In this document: positions 23,177 through 31,298 of the stretch, one piece after another
How the letters are laid out: each line of letters begins with the position of its first letter
Numbering within the stretch: the first letter of the stretch is position 1
From: Oscillatoriales cyanobacterium PMM_0019
GTDB taxonomy: Bacteria; Cyanobacteriota; Cyanobacteriia; Cyanobacteriales; CASBRB01
Direction: 5' to 3'
NCBI GenBank assembly: GCA_949127975.1
Contig: CASBRB010000489.1
Location: 1-39,161, forward strand
Length of the DNA stretch: 39,161 bases
Notes under the pieces: generated by a model
The model's input: only the letters and a program-made list of their open reading frames with translations
Database searches by the model: none
What the model was told of the DNA's origin: nothing
Translations under genes and position numbers: made by a program

Positions 23177-24289
23177 TTAGTACACCGAAGTAGCGGAAGA
23201 AGTTGAAACTGCCAACTCTGCCAAGCGTTCCTGCTGATCTTGAGAGATGGCAGCTTGAATGATTGGTTCTAAATCACCTTCTAAAACCGTGTTCAGCGGA
23301 TAGTTTTGCCCCAGACGGTGATCGGTAGCCCGGTTATCCTTATAATTGTAGGTGCGGATTTTTTCCGATCGGGAACCAGTGCCAACTTGCGCTCGCCTCA
23401 TGGATGTAACTGCTTCGTGCTGTTCCCGTAGCTTCATCTCGTAAAGCTTGGCGCGGAGAATCTGCATCGCCCGCTCTTTGTTCTGCAATTGGCTGCGCTC
23501 TTCTGTACAGAAAATGCGTATCCCCGTAGGCTTGTGGAAAAGGTCAGCGGCTGTTTCTACTTTGTTAACATTTTGCCCACCAGCACCACCAGAACGAGCA
23601 GTGGACATTTCAATATCCTTGGGATCGATGTGAACTTCTACTTCATCCACTTCCGGCATCACAGCCACTGTTGCCGTTGAAGTATGAACCCGTCCGCCTG
23701 CTTCCGTCACTGGTACTCGCTGCACGCGATGCACACCAGCTTCAAATTTTAGCTGACTGTAAACTTGGTTGCCCTGGATTTCCAGAACCGCTTCTTTAAA
23801 GCCTCCCATCTCTGCTAGAGACTCACTAACCAGCTTGACTTTCCATTTTTGAGTGTCAGCATAGCGCGAGTACATCCGGATTAAATCACCTGCCCAGATA
23901 CTCGCTTCATCGCCACCAGTGCCAGCCCTAATTTCCAACATGATGTTTTTGTCATCATTGGGATCGCGGGGCAAGAGCAAAACTTTCAGGTGGGTTTCCA
24001 GTTGCTCTAACTTAGCTTCCAGTTCTTGCACTTCCAGGGCGGCGAGTTCGTGCCACTCAGGATCTCCAGCCGCTTCTTTTAGTACCTGTCTAGCACCTGT
24101 CAAGTCTTGCTGGGTTGTCTTCCAGGTGTCATAAGTGTTGACAACATCTTCCAATGAAGCCCGCGCCTTTGCTACCCGTTGCATTTCATTGGGATCTCTG
24201 GCAACATCGGGATCGGCAAGGCGTCGGTTTAATTCAGTGTAGGTTTGCTCAACGGATTTTAGTTTTTCTAGCAGGTATGTTTCAGCCAT
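23177..24289 (-). CDS. prfA: Peptide chain release factor 1
   Basis: A 370-residue class I release factor that reads UAA and UAG at the ribosome. The GGQ motif (237-239, in [13 protein letters not shown]) triggers peptidyl-tRNA hydrolysis, and [14 protein letters not shown] holds the PxT stop-codon tripeptide of RF1. Length is normal for the family. It is the last gene of the rplM-rpsI-rpmE-prfA arrangement typical of cyanobacteria, 131 bp after rpmE. Confidence 0.95.
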   Translation of the reverse strand: MAETYLLEKLKSVEQTYTELNRRLADPDVARDPNEMQRVAKARASLEDVVNTYDTWKTTQQDLTGARQVLKEAAGDPEWHELAALEVQELEAKLEQLETHLKVLLLPRDPNDDKNIMLEIRAGTGGDEASIWAGDLIRMYSRYADTQKWKVKLVSESLAEMGGFKEAVLEIQGNQVYSQLKFEAGVHRVQRVPVTEAGGRVHTSTATVAVMPEVDEVEVHIDPKDIEMSTARSGGAGGQNVNKVETAADLFHKPTGIRIFCTEERSQLQNKERAMQILRAKLYEMKLREQHEAVTSMRRAQVGTGSRSEKIRTYNYKDNRATDHRLGQNYPLNTVLEGDLEPIIQAAISQDQQERLAELAVSTSSATSVY

Positions 24290-24420
24290 GATGAGTGCTT
24301 GAGCTCCATGAAAATAGTAGATTTGGTCAGTATTTAGTCTAGTCCGCCAGCCATGAACTACAGCGTCCGGACATTCCTTGACGCCTTCGCGGCGTTTGTA
24401 CAGCTAAATCCTGACGCCAG

Positions 24421-24672
24421 CTACCTTTTCTTTGATCTTGGGGGGGTTGCTTGAGCTTGATCGCCTTCCAACATCCCGTATTTCCGCAGGAAGCGTTCTA
24501 CCCGTCCTTCGGTGTCAATAATCTTTTGGGTACCAGTAAAGAAGGGGTGGTTGCCAGACCAAACATCAACGTGTAGTTCTGGTTTAGTGGAGCCAACAGT
24601 CATAACTACTTCGCCGTTGCAGTAGACTTTTGCTTCTGGATACCACTTAGGATGGATATCAGCTTTAGCCAT
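24421..24672 (-). CDS. rpmE: Ribosomal protein L31, zinc-independent form
   Basis: An 83-residue L31 of the large subunit with typical MAKADIHPKWYPEA start and HPFFTGTQK motif. Of the four zinc-binding cysteines of the C+ form only one remains (YCNGE), and the CxxC is replaced by WSGN, so it should not bind zinc in the classical way. The C-terminus has an extra basic tail. A promoter-like sequence lies just upstream. Confidence 0.94.
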   Translation of the reverse strand: MAKADIHPKWYPEAKVYCNGEVVMTVGSTKPELHVDVWSGNHPFFTGTQKIIDTEGRVERFLRKYGMLEGDQAQATPPRSKKR

Positions 24673-24708
24673 AGGTTTTCTTCGTCTTTGACAATCTTGT
24701 GTTTATCT

Positions 24709-24737
24709 ATTATATCATAGCAGGCTAGTCTCAGCAA
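24709..24737 (-). promoter_or_regulatory. Predicted sigma70-type promoter of rpmE-prfA
   Basis: On the minus strand, TTGCTG (24737-24732) is followed after 17 bp by a perfect TATAAT (24714-24709). The implied start is near 24702, about 30 nt before the rpmE ATG. Position, spacing and the -10 box support it. Confidence 0.55.
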
Positions 24738-24836
24738 TGGTGCGATCGAATTAGTCACCCATCCAACTGCCGTTAGCTTCAGAAGATACTCGAAAGAATT
24801 ATTGCAGACTTCGGCGCGATCGCTCAACTCATAGCT

Positions 24837-24880
24837 TCCTTTGCGCCCCTCTGCGTAAACCTCTGCGTCCTTTGCGTTAA
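24837..24880. repeat. Dispersed cyanobacterial repeat (cgcaaaggacgcagaggttt-type)
   Basis: On the minus strand the segment reads ttaacgcaaaggacgcagag and continues with tttacgcagaggggcgcaaa, a short degenerate repeat I know from many cyanobacterial intergenic regions. It creates a spurious ORF overlapping rpmE; that ORF is not a gene. Confidence 0.5.
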
Positions 24881-24891
24881 AAATATTATAT

Positions 24892-25086
24892 TCAGATGCC
24901 AAAGGATGCGATGTTATTATTCACCTCAATATCATTGGCAACCTCTAACCAACCTTGAATTGCATCTTTTAAATTAAAAATAACTTCTTCATAGGTATCC
25001 CCCTCAGTAATACATCCCGGTAATGCGGGAACTTCTGCCCAATATCCTCCTTCTTCTGCGGGATATATAATTGCTTTTATTTTCAC
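24892..25086 (-). CDS. HicB-family antitoxin-like protein
   Basis: A 64-residue protein with a GTG start at 25086, chosen because the family begins with MKIKAIIYP; the frame extends further upstream into repeat DNA. The HicB fold signature is clear: AEEGGYWAEVPALPGCITEGDTYEEV then NLKDAIQGWLEV. HicB proteins pair with HicA RNases, but no HicA gene is visible on either side. It is therefore an orphan or a stand-alone member. It lies between rpsI and rpmE, an unusual place that suggests an insertion. Confidence 0.78.
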   Translation of the reverse strand: MKIKAIIYPAEEGGYWAEVPALPGCITEGDTYEEVIFNLKDAIQGWLEVANDIEVNNNIASFGI

Positions 25087-25114
25087 GTTTTTATATTCAG
25101 TACTGTAGCACACT

Positions 25115-25208
25115 GGCATATATAGGGGCAACCACAGGGGGTTTGCCCCTACGAACCCGCTATATATAGAGGCAGAGCCTGGGAACGAGAAATATCATGT
25201 TCCCAGGC
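25115..25208. repeat. Intergenic hairpin repeats between hicB-like gene and rpsI
   Basis: Two hairpins lie side by side: aggggcaa with ttgcccct (25123-25149 region), and gcctgggaac (25177-25186) with gttcccaggc (25199-25208), perfect 10-bp arms with a 12-nt loop. The flanking tatatagaggcagagcctgg recurs in inverse, degenerate form at 10860-10935, so it is a dispersed family. Confidence 0.6.
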
Positions 25209-25235
25209 AGAGCTAGGAACGAAAAACTACCAAAA

Positions 25236-25649
25236 TTACCGTTTAGAGTATTGAGGAGCCTTACGGGCTTTGTGCAAGCCGTATTTTTTGCGCTCTTTAG
25301 CTCGGGGATCGCGAGTTAAATAGCCTTCAGTTTTTAAAGGCTTGCGGTTATCTGGATCTAGTTGGCAGAGGGCTCTAGCTACACCTAAACGAACTGAGTC
25401 AGCTTGCCCAGTTAAACCGCCTCCATGAGCATTAACTAGAATGTCATACTCATTTTCCAACCCCAGAGTTTCCAAAGGAGCCTTTGCTACTGCGAGATGA
25501 TGGGCATTAAATTGGAAGTATAGGTCTCCAGGCCGATCGTTAACAATCAGTTGACCGTTACCTGGAACTAGGCGCACCCGTGCGACAGAAGTCTTGCGAC
25601 GACCGGTGCCCCAATACATAACTCGATCTTTTTGATCAATTGCTTGCAT
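25236..25649 (-). CDS. rpsI: Ribosomal protein S9
   Basis: A 137-residue small-subunit protein with the expected [14 protein letters not shown] near the N-terminus and the basic C-terminus ending [17 protein letters not shown], which reaches the P-site tRNA. The start codon overlaps the rplM stop by one base (TAATG), so the two are translationally coupled. Confidence 0.96.
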   Translation of the reverse strand: MQAIDQKDRVMYWGTGRRKTSVARVRLVPGNGQLIVNDRPGDLYFQFNAHHLAVAKAPLETLGLENEYDILVNAHGGGLTGQADSVRLGVARALCQLDPDNRKPLKTEGYLTRDPRAKERKKYGLHKARKAPQYSKR

Positions 25650-26104
25650 TAGCTTTCTACTCCTGGAATAGTATTAATTTTCAGTTCTTGGGGTTTTTGG
25701 GCTTCGTGGGGATGACTGGCACCAGCATAAACTTTCAACTTGGTGAACAGTTGCCGCCCCAGAGAATTTTTCGGCAACATTCCCTTTACCGCGTGTTCAA
25801 TTATTCGTTCTGGTAGACGAGCTTGTAACTTAGCGAAGGTTTCGGTTTTCATGCCCCCTGGACGTCCTGAATGACGTAAGTAAACTTTCTGGGTGCGTTT
25901 TTTGCCCGTGACGACTACTTTTTCAGCATTAACGACAATAACGAAGTCGCCAGTGTCCATGTGAGGAGTAAAAATGGGTTTATTTTTACCTCTCAAAATC
26001 ATGGCAATTTCAGTCGCTAAACGCCCCAAGCGTTGCTCGGCGGCATCAACAACGTACCAGGTTTGTTCTAGAGAAGCCTGAGTAGGGAGAAAGGTTTTGT
26101 TCAT
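25649..26104 (-). CDS. rplM: Ribosomal protein L13
   Basis: A 151-residue large-subunit protein with the family segments [28 protein letters not shown] and [13 protein letters not shown]. It precedes rpsI with a one-base overlap and follows truA after about 90 bp, the common cyanobacterial order. Confidence 0.96.
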   Translation of the reverse strand: MNKTFLPTQASLEQTWYVVDAAEQRLGRLATEIAMILRGKNKPIFTPHMDTGDFVIVVNAEKVVVTGKKRTQKVYLRHSGRPGGMKTETFAKLQARLPERIIEHAVKGMLPKNSLGRQLFTKLKVYAGASHPHEAQKPQELKINTIPGVES

Positions 26105-26196
26105 GGCTTTTTTACCAATTTCAACATTAAATTTTTAGTGGATTTTTCCTGGGTTAGAGATTTATTTGAAATCCTGTCGAACCAGAAGAATATCTA

Positions 26197-27048
26197 TTAT
26201 TGGCCCAGGTTGGGCAGGAGGAACTTTGGCTGGGTATCAAACCAAATTTCTGGGGGAAAGGGCGATTCTGGATAGCCCACGCGCAACAAGCACAAACCCT
26301 TTGCTGGTGCAGAGTATTTTACTTTATCCCGCTGTTCGTTGACCCAAAGTTGGGTGAAATTTTCTGGTGTGAGTTCTAGTGCGCCCACTTGCACTAGCAT
26401 TCCCACCAGCAGCCGTACCATACCATACAAAAATCCGTTGGCTTGAATTTCAATATGTATAAATGGTCCTAACCTGTAGCATTCTGCCGCTTGGACATCT
26501 ACCCAGGAATGCGATCGTGCTGAATTAGACCGATGAAAAGCCGCCAGGTGGTGGTTTCCAATCAGGGGGTCTAAAGCTTCTTGAATGAGCGATTCATCTA
26601 GTGGTGCATAATAATAATGCCAAGATAAGGGTCGCACAAACAAGTTAGGCTGGCTCTCGGTATAGATGGTGTATCGATACCGTCGCCAACTGGCACAGAA
26701 ACGAGCGTGCCAGGTAGGAGCCACAACAGCCGAAGCTAGAATTAATATATCTTCGGGCAAGCGGCTGTTGAGAACCCCTGCCCACCGATGGGGTGGGATG
26801 GGACCTTGGGCATCAAAGTGGGCTACTTGGGCGGCAGCATGGACACCTGTATCTGTGCGCCCAGCACCGTGTATTGTTACTGGTTTAGACAGCACTTGAG
26901 AAATAGCTGTTTCTATTTCTTCCTGCACGGTACGACATGAAGCTTGTCGCTGCCAGCCATGAAAATGAGTGCCCAGATATTGGATTACCAGGGCAACTCG
27001 CCGTTGTGAGTGGGGATTTTTGATTTCGGATTTTGGATTATATGTCAT
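26197..27048 (-). CDS. truA: tRNA pseudouridine synthase A
   Basis: A 283-residue enzyme that makes pseudouridine at positions 38-40 of the tRNA anticodon stem. The catalytic Asp66 sits in GAGRTDTGVHA, and QANGFLYGMVRLLVG is the conserved C-terminal motif. The first ~15 residues (NPKSEIKNPHS) are encoded by an aaaatcc-type tandem repeat that continues upstream of the start; the conserved part begins at RRVALVIQYLG. No other good start lies downstream, so the repeat appears to be translated. Confidence 0.93.
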   Translation of the reverse strand: MTYNPKSEIKNPHSQRRVALVIQYLGTHFHGWQRQASCRTVQEEIETAISQVLSKPVTIHGAGRTDTGVHAAAQVAHFDAQGPIPPHRWAGVLNSRLPEDILILASAVVAPTWHARFCASWRRYRYTIYTESQPNLFVRPLSWHYYYAPLDESLIQEALDPLIGNHHLAAFHRSNSARSHSWVDVQAAECYRLGPFIHIEIQANGFLYGMVRLLVGMLVQVGALELTPENFTQLWVNEQRDKVKYSAPAKGLCLLRVGYPESPFPPEIWFDTQPKFLLPNLGQ

Positions 27049-27071
27049 GAATCTAAAATCTAAAATCCACC
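27015..27071. repeat. aaaatcc-type short tandem repeat at the truA start
   Basis: Units such as aatccaaaatccgaaatcaa and aatctaaaatctaaaatcc lie on both sides of the truA ATG on the minus strand. They resemble the short tandemly repeated sequences of cyanobacterial intergenic regions. Here the repeat extends into the coding region. Confidence 0.6.
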
Positions 27072-27077
27072 CATTCC

Positions 27078-27428
27078 TCAGACTAGCTCGATAATCGCCA
27101 TTTCGGCGTTATCTCCCCGGCGGTGGATCGTGCGGGCAATGCGGGTGTATCCACCTTCGCGATCGCCGTAACGACTCTCAACATTTTCAAACAAAGCTTT
27201 AACTAGCTGTTTGTCGTAGATATAACCTAGCGCCATCCGCCGTGACGATAGAGATCCGTTTTTAGCTAGGGTAATCATTCTTTCCACCTCTGAGCGGACT
27301 GCTTTTGCCCGCGCTTTGGTGGTGGTGATCCTGCCATGACGGAGGACTTCAGTTGCTAGCGCCCTCAGCAGAGCTTTTCGCTGATCTGCTGGTAGCCCTA
27401 GTTGTTTTATACGACGTCCGTGACGCAT
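27078..27428 (-). CDS. rplQ: Ribosomal protein L17
   Basis: A 116-residue large-subunit protein, starting [20 protein letters not shown] with the conserved [11 protein letters not shown] and ending in [12 protein letters not shown]. It follows rpoA by 44 bp, as in most bacteria. Confidence 0.96.
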   Translation of the reverse strand: MRHGRRIKQLGLPADQRKALLRALATEVLRHGRITTTKARAKAVRSEVERMITLAKNGSLSSRRMALGYIYDKQLVKALFENVESRYGDREGGYTRIARTIHRRGDNAEMAIIELV

Positions 27429-27472
27429 TTCTCTTTTTACTCCCTATACACAATAAAAACTACTCAATGGCA

Positions 27473-28423
27473 TCAACTGCTGCTTTGCTTTGCTTTTTCG
27501 TGGGGCAGGGTAATTCCCAGACGTCGCTGCAAGGCTTCGATGACTTCTTCGGCTGATTTTTGACCAAAGTTTTTTATTTCCAAAAGGTCTTCCTGGCTGT
27601 AATCTAGTAAGTCTGCCACCGAGTTAATTTGCGCCCGCTTCAGACAATTGTATGCCCGCACCGACAATTGCAATTCTTCTATGGGGATTTGGCTGGTGGG
27701 GTCTTGACTATCTCCATAGTCGTCTTTAATCGACTCCAGACTGATTTCTTTGAGCGGGCTGAACAGCTCTACCAGCATACTGGCAGCCTCACTTAGTGCC
27801 TCTTGGGGGCTTTTACTGCCGTTTGTCCAAATTTCCAGCAGTAGCCGATCTTTATCGAGGGAGCCGTCAATCCGGGTATTTTCCACACTGTAGTTTACCT
27901 TTCTCACTGGCATAAACACAGCGTCAATCTGGAGAAAGTCGATAATGTTTGCCTCGTCACGAGTGCGGTCTACAGTGCGATATCCTTTCCCTTTTTCAAT
28001 GCGAAACTCCATTTCCAGACTTGCCCCTTCAGCCAGGGTGGCAACGTACTGGCTAGGATCGACAATGTCAACTTCGGAAGGTAAATCAAACTGAGTGGCT
28101 GTTACCCTTGATGGTCCTTTAACTGTTAGCCGACCAATCTGAGGTTGAGAAGTATAGCTCTTAATGACTATTTCCTTCATGTTGAGCATAATTTCCAGGA
28201 CATCCTCCCTGACGCCAGGAACTGTAGCAAACTCGTGATTAACACCGGCGATCCGGATAGCTGTCACTGCTGCTCCTTCCAGGTTGGACATTAGTACCCG
28301 TCTCAGCGCGTTACCAACGGTTGTGCCTTGACCGCGTTCTAGAGGCTCCAGGACAAATTTGCTATATTGACTTTGATTTTTCTCCGTTTTGGACTCTACA
28401 CAATCGATTTGAAACTGCGCCAC
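27473..28423 (-). CDS. rpoA: RNA polymerase alpha subunit
   Basis: A 316-residue protein; the GTG at 28423 gives MAQFQIDCVES, the usual cyanobacterial start, and GGAGGT lies 6 nt before it. An ATG seven codons upstream is in frame but places the ribosome-binding site inside the gene. The N-terminal domain (GQGTTVGNALRRVLMSNLEG) dimerises and assembles the polymerase. The C-terminal domain (about 240-300, LSVRAYNCLKRAQINSVADL) contacts activators and promoter DNA. A long hairpin separates it from rpsK. Confidence 0.95.
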   Translation of the reverse strand: MAQFQIDCVESKTEKNQSQYSKFVLEPLERGQGTTVGNALRRVLMSNLEGAAVTAIRIAGVNHEFATVPGVREDVLEIMLNMKEIVIKSYTSQPQIGRLTVKGPSRVTATQFDLPSEVDIVDPSQYVATLAEGASLEMEFRIEKGKGYRTVDRTRDEANIIDFLQIDAVFMPVRKVNYSVENTRIDGSLDKDRLLLEIWTNGSKSPQEALSEAASMLVELFSPLKEISLESIKDDYGDSQDPTSQIPIEELQLSVRAYNCLKRAQINSVADLLDYSQEDLLEIKNFGQKSAEEVIEALQRRLGITLPHEKAKQSSS

Positions 28424-28571
28424 GGAGTGACCTCCATTATTCATAAAACCCCACCGAAAGCACTATTACGCCTGATCAGAGGCGTTGCTGCGAGCCATGA
28501 TTGTTTTTTACCTTGCCCACTCCGATACACCCACGGGCAGTAGGTAGTTATCGGAAAAGGTCCTATAGTCA

Positions 28572-28629
28572 ATAGCCAAGAAAAGCTGACACTCGATCGA
28601 GTGTCGGCGTGAAAGGAACTCTTGGCTAT
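28572..28629. promoter_or_regulatory. Nested hairpin between rpsK and rpoA
   Basis: Outer arms ATAGCCAAG (28572-28580) and CTTGGCTAT (28621-28629) enclose a perfect 18-bp palindrome, gacactcgatcgagtgtc (28588-28605). The outer arm includes the rpsK stop codon (28626-28628). About 150 nt remain to the rpoA start. It may set the ratio of rpoA to upstream r-protein expression by attenuation or processing; no U-run is visible. Confidence 0.55.
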
Positions 28630-29021
28630 ACTCGACGTCGCTTGGGAGGGCGACAGCCGTTGTGAGGAATCGGCGTCACATCGCGGATTAAAGTTATTTC
28701 CAGCCCTGCCCCTTGAAGCGATCGGATTGCCGTTTCTCGACCTGCACCTGGACCACTCACTAGAACTTCAATCTGACGCATTCCCTGATCGATCGCGCGA
28801 CGAGCGGCACCTTCAGCAGCGGTTTGGGCGGCAAACGGTGTTCCTTTTTTAGCCCCCTTGAAGCCACTTGAACCAGATGATGCCCAGGAAATTACGTCAC
28901 CGCCGCTGTCGGAGATGGTGACGATGGTGTTGTTAAAGGTTGACTGGATGTATGCTATACCATTAGGTACGTTGCGCTTTTGTTTCTTTGCACCTGTTTT
29001 CTTTGTAGGTTGTCTCGCCAT
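28626..29021 (-). CDS. rpsK: Ribosomal protein S11
   Basis: A 131-residue small-subunit platform protein with an N-terminal basic extension ([11 protein letters not shown]), the core [16 protein letters not shown], and the C-terminus [20 protein letters not shown]. It lies 59 bp after rpsM. Confidence 0.96.
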   Translation of the reverse strand: MARQPTKKTGAKKQKRNVPNGIAYIQSTFNNTIVTISDSGGDVISWASSGSSGFKGAKKGTPFAAQTAAEGAARRAIDQGMRQIEVLVSGPGAGRETAIRSLQGAGLEITLIRDVTPIPHNGCRPPKRRRV

Positions 29022-29080
29022 GTCAATTTATTTGAGGATAGTGTAGCAATGAGCGGGAAAGTACCAACCGAAGTGAACAA

Positions 29081-29464
29081 TTACTTCTTAGCTGGTGCTT
29101 TTTTCTTCCCGGCGACGGTAGAACGCCGTCCGCGACGGGTGCGAGCATTTGTACGGGTTCTCTGACCCCGCACTGGTAACCCCAGGCGATGACGACGTCC
29201 CCTGTAGGTACCAATGTCGATCAGGCGCTTGATGTTCATTCCCTCCCAACGCCTGAGATCGCCTTCTACCTGATAGTTTGTTTCTACGGACTCTCGCAGA
29301 GCAGCAATTTGGGCATCAGATAAGTCTTTTACCCGGATGTCGGGACTAATTCCCGTTGATGCCAATATTTCCTGAGAGCGCGATAGCCCGATACCATATA
29401 TATATGTCAGACCAATCTCGACTCGTTTGTCACGAGGAAGGTCTACCCCAGCAATCCGTGCCAC
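29081..29464 (-). CDS. rpsM: Ribosomal protein S13
   Basis: A 127-residue small-subunit head protein, [20 protein letters not shown] through [14 protein letters not shown] and a lysine-rich tail. It follows rpmJ by 65 bp. Confidence 0.96.
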   Translation of the reverse strand: MARIAGVDLPRDKRVEIGLTYIYGIGLSRSQEILASTGISPDIRVKDLSDAQIAALRESVETNYQVEGDLRRWEGMNIKRLIDIGTYRGRRHRLGLPVRGQRTRTNARTRRGRRSTVAGKKKAPAKK

Positions 29465-29529
29465 GCTTTTTTTCTCCCTAGTTATGCATTTGTTCTGTGT
29501 GCTTTGGCTTCTTTTTCACTTTAGGCAAA

Positions 29530-29643
29530 TTAACCCTGGCGTTGTTTGTGTTTTGGATTAGAACAAATCACCATGACTCGACCACGTCGGCGAATGACGC
29601 GGCACTTTTCACAAATCTTTTTGACTGATGCTCGAACTTTCAT
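29530..29643 (-). CDS. rpmJ: Ribosomal protein L36, zinc-binding form
   Basis: A 37-residue protein, [20 protein letters not shown] with a C-terminal [11 protein letters not shown]. It keeps Cys11, Cys14, Cys27 and His32, the zinc ligands, in contrast to the zinc-independent L31 of the same cluster. It is too short for many gene callers. It lies between infA and rpsM, the standard position, downstream of a strong promoter. Confidence 0.95.
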   Translation of the reverse strand: MKVRASVKKICEKCRVIRRRGRVMVICSNPKHKQRQG

Positions 29644-29729
29644 TAACCTTTACTTGAGAAGTTACAGAGCTGGGAGCTTGCCCGACTCCGAGGTGGTACC
29701 TTCGGCTTAACCTGAACTATTAGCTGCTC

Positions 29730-29782
29730 AACACTTCTAAAGTTCCTGGGCTTGATGCCCTTTCACTTTAGTGCGGGGTGTT
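29730..29782 (-). promoter_or_regulatory. Leader hairpin upstream of rpmJ
   Basis: In the ~165-nt leader of the rpmJ operon, CTAAAGT and ACTTTAG (29737-29743, 29765-29771) pair around an inner gggc/gccc stem. Outer aacac/gtgtt (29730-29734, 29778-29782) can extend it. A stem-loop in a long leader before r-protein genes suggests autoregulation; the ligand is unknown. Confidence 0.4.
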
Positions 29783-29814
29783 GACGCCTTTTTCGGCAAC
29801 ACTACAAGCTTTAT

Positions 29815-29844
29815 ATTATATCATTTTTTTTTTTGCGTTGTCAA
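29815..29844 (-). promoter_or_regulatory. Strong sigma70-type promoter for rpmJ-rpsM-rpsK-rpoA-rplQ
   Basis: On the minus strand a perfect TTGACA (29844-29839) is followed after 18 bp, including an A-tract of 10-11, by a perfect TATAAT (29820-29815). It lies between infA and rpmJ, with the start near 29808 and a leader of ~165 nt. Both boxes match consensus. Confidence 0.75.
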
Positions 29845-29873
29845 CAATTTGCTTCATATTTCTTTTTCTAAGC

Positions 29874-30101
29874 CTACTTTTTGTTCCGCAGGCGGTAAGT
29901 GATTCTGCCTTTGGTTAAGTCATAGGGGGTGAGTTCCACCTTGACGCGATCGCCCGGCAAAATTTTGATGTAGTTGCGGCGAATTTTTCCAGAGATATGG
30001 GCTAAAACATTAAACCCATTGTCCAGATCGACGCGAAACATGGCGTTTGGCAGGGATTCTGTCACCGTGCCTTCCATTTCGATTAAATCTTGTTTAGCCA
30101 A
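29874..30101 (-). CDS. infA: Translation initiation factor IF-1
   Basis: A 75-residue OB-fold protein, [20 protein letters not shown] through [20 protein letters not shown]. It binds the A site during initiation. It lies between adk and rpmJ, but is separated from adk by 355 bp with a transposon scar. Confidence 0.96.
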   Translation of the reverse strand: MAKQDLIEMEGTVTESLPNAMFRVDLDNGFNVLAHISGKIRRNYIKILPGDRVKVELTPYDLTKGRITYRLRNKK

Positions 30102-30199
30102 CTTGTATGAACCTCAACTGTGCTAGCTGCTGATAGTGATGCTTGCGATAACCATGTTGTTAAACCCCGCAGCCACGGGTTCATTTACATATTTTATCA

Positions 30200-30402
30200 A
30201 AAATTTACCAAAATTTGACATCTCCCCACGATTAAAACACGGGGGATTCTAAGCATTGCTTACGATAAGATCTACGGCTGTCACTGAATAGATCTTATCG
30301 GTTCGGGATTGTCAAGCTCCCGCTACCCACCTTGGTCAGAGTTATCCCTAACTGTGTGGCTACTTTTCTGATGATATTTGCTACAGTAGGTAACAAAAAT
30401 GA
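30200..30402 (-). pseudogene. tnpB-type (IS200/IS605 or IS607) transposon remnant
   Basis: On the minus strand a frame reads VANIIRKVATQLGITLTKVG followed by SGSLTIPNR and a stop at 30295-30297. This resembles the extreme C-terminus of TnpB (OrfB) proteins (A-N-I-x-R-K-x-x-x-Q-L-G-I...G-x-L-T-x-P). Downstream follow cccccgtgttttaatcgtgg and gagatgt, similar to right ends of such elements. The rest of the element is gone. It is a scar in the gap between adk and infA. Confidence 0.5.
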
Positions 30403-30456
30403 AGGGAAGATCGGGAAACATCATCCCCCGACGCCTGAGATCGATATCCTGATATT

Positions 30457-31011
30457 TCACGGCTGAGCCAGTTGTTTCAGGGAGGAAGTGACTTCTTCGA
30501 GGGGAAGATTGCCATCCACGTAAACTAGAGAATTTCGCTCGCCGTAGAAATCAATTAAGGGCGCAGTTTGAGAACGATAGACTTCTAATCTCCGGCGAAT
30601 GGTTGTTTCATTATCATCTTGGCGTCCCCGTTTCAACATCCGAGTCACTAATTCTTCGTCGGGTACGTCCAAGTTGACAACGCGATCGCAACCCTGGTTC
30701 AATTTCTGCAACAACCGATCCAAAAACTCGGCTTGGGTAACGTTGCGTGGAAAGCCATCAAGAACCCAACCCTTTTGAGCGTCTGGTTGACTGAGGCGTT
30801 CCCGGATCAGATCCAAAATCAGATCGTCGGGAACTAGCTCGCCACGAGCCATATACCCCTGAGCCTTTTGCCCAAGAGGAGTTCCCTGATCTGTCGCTTC
30901 GCGTAAAATATCACCTGTGGAAATATGAGGTATTTCACAACTTTCAGCCAGAATTTTAGCTTGAGTTCCTTTACCCGCTCCTGGAGGTCCCAAGAATATT
31001 AACCTTGTCAC
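30457..31011 (-). CDS. adk: Adenylate kinase
   Basis: A 184-residue enzyme that interconverts ATP + AMP and 2 ADP. It has P-loop [11 protein letters not shown] at the N-terminus, AMP-binding STGDILREA and [11 protein letters not shown], and a short lid ([18 protein letters not shown]) with no zinc site. The short form is normal for cyanobacteria. It lies downstream of secY, the classic order. Confidence 0.95.
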   Translation of the reverse strand: MTRLIFLGPPGAGKGTQAKILAESCEIPHISTGDILREATDQGTPLGQKAQGYMARGELVPDDLILDLIRERLSQPDAQKGWVLDGFPRNVTQAEFLDRLLQKLNQGCDRVVNLDVPDEELVTRMLKRGRQDDNETTIRRRLEVYRSQTAPLIDFYGERNSLVYVDGNLPLEEVTSSLKQLAQP

Positions 31012-31131
31012 TTATTTTTAGTCCTTGGTCATTGGTTGGTCATTGGTCAAATGTCATTGGTTTTATAGCAACCGCTTTGGCGGTTAGTCCGCTCTGGGAA
31101 GCACATCAACAATTGCATCTCGACAATTGCA

Positions 31132-31207
31132 CTCTCCCAAACTGGGAGAGGGAGTAAGAGTCGGATTTTCTGCTATGACCCCCCTTCTCCCTTGATGGGA
31201 GAAGGGG
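31132..31207. repeat. Two hairpin repeats in the secY-adk gap
   Basis: ctctccca (31132-31139) pairs with tgggagag (31143-31150). ccccttctccc (31181-31191) pairs perfectly with gggagaagggg (31197-31207). They belong to the same style of GC-rich dispersed hairpins as those at 5569 and at the right end of the window. The 287-bp gap also holds tcattggt-type short tandem repeats near 31024-31062. No gene was seen. Confidence 0.65.
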
Positions 31208-31298
31208 TTGGGGGATGAGGGTGATATTGAGAGAATGTCCTAACCATCTTGACTGTTGCTATATTTCTGACAATTGACCAATGACAGAGAAAAAATAA

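Noticed and set aside
24606-24902. 98-codon minus-strand ORF overlapping rpmE
   Set aside because: It is made of a dispersed repeat (AKDAEVYAEG) and overlaps the start of rpmE in another frame.
28858-29165. Small + strand ORFs opposite rpsK and rpsM
   Set aside because: Antisense shadows of well-identified ribosomal genes.
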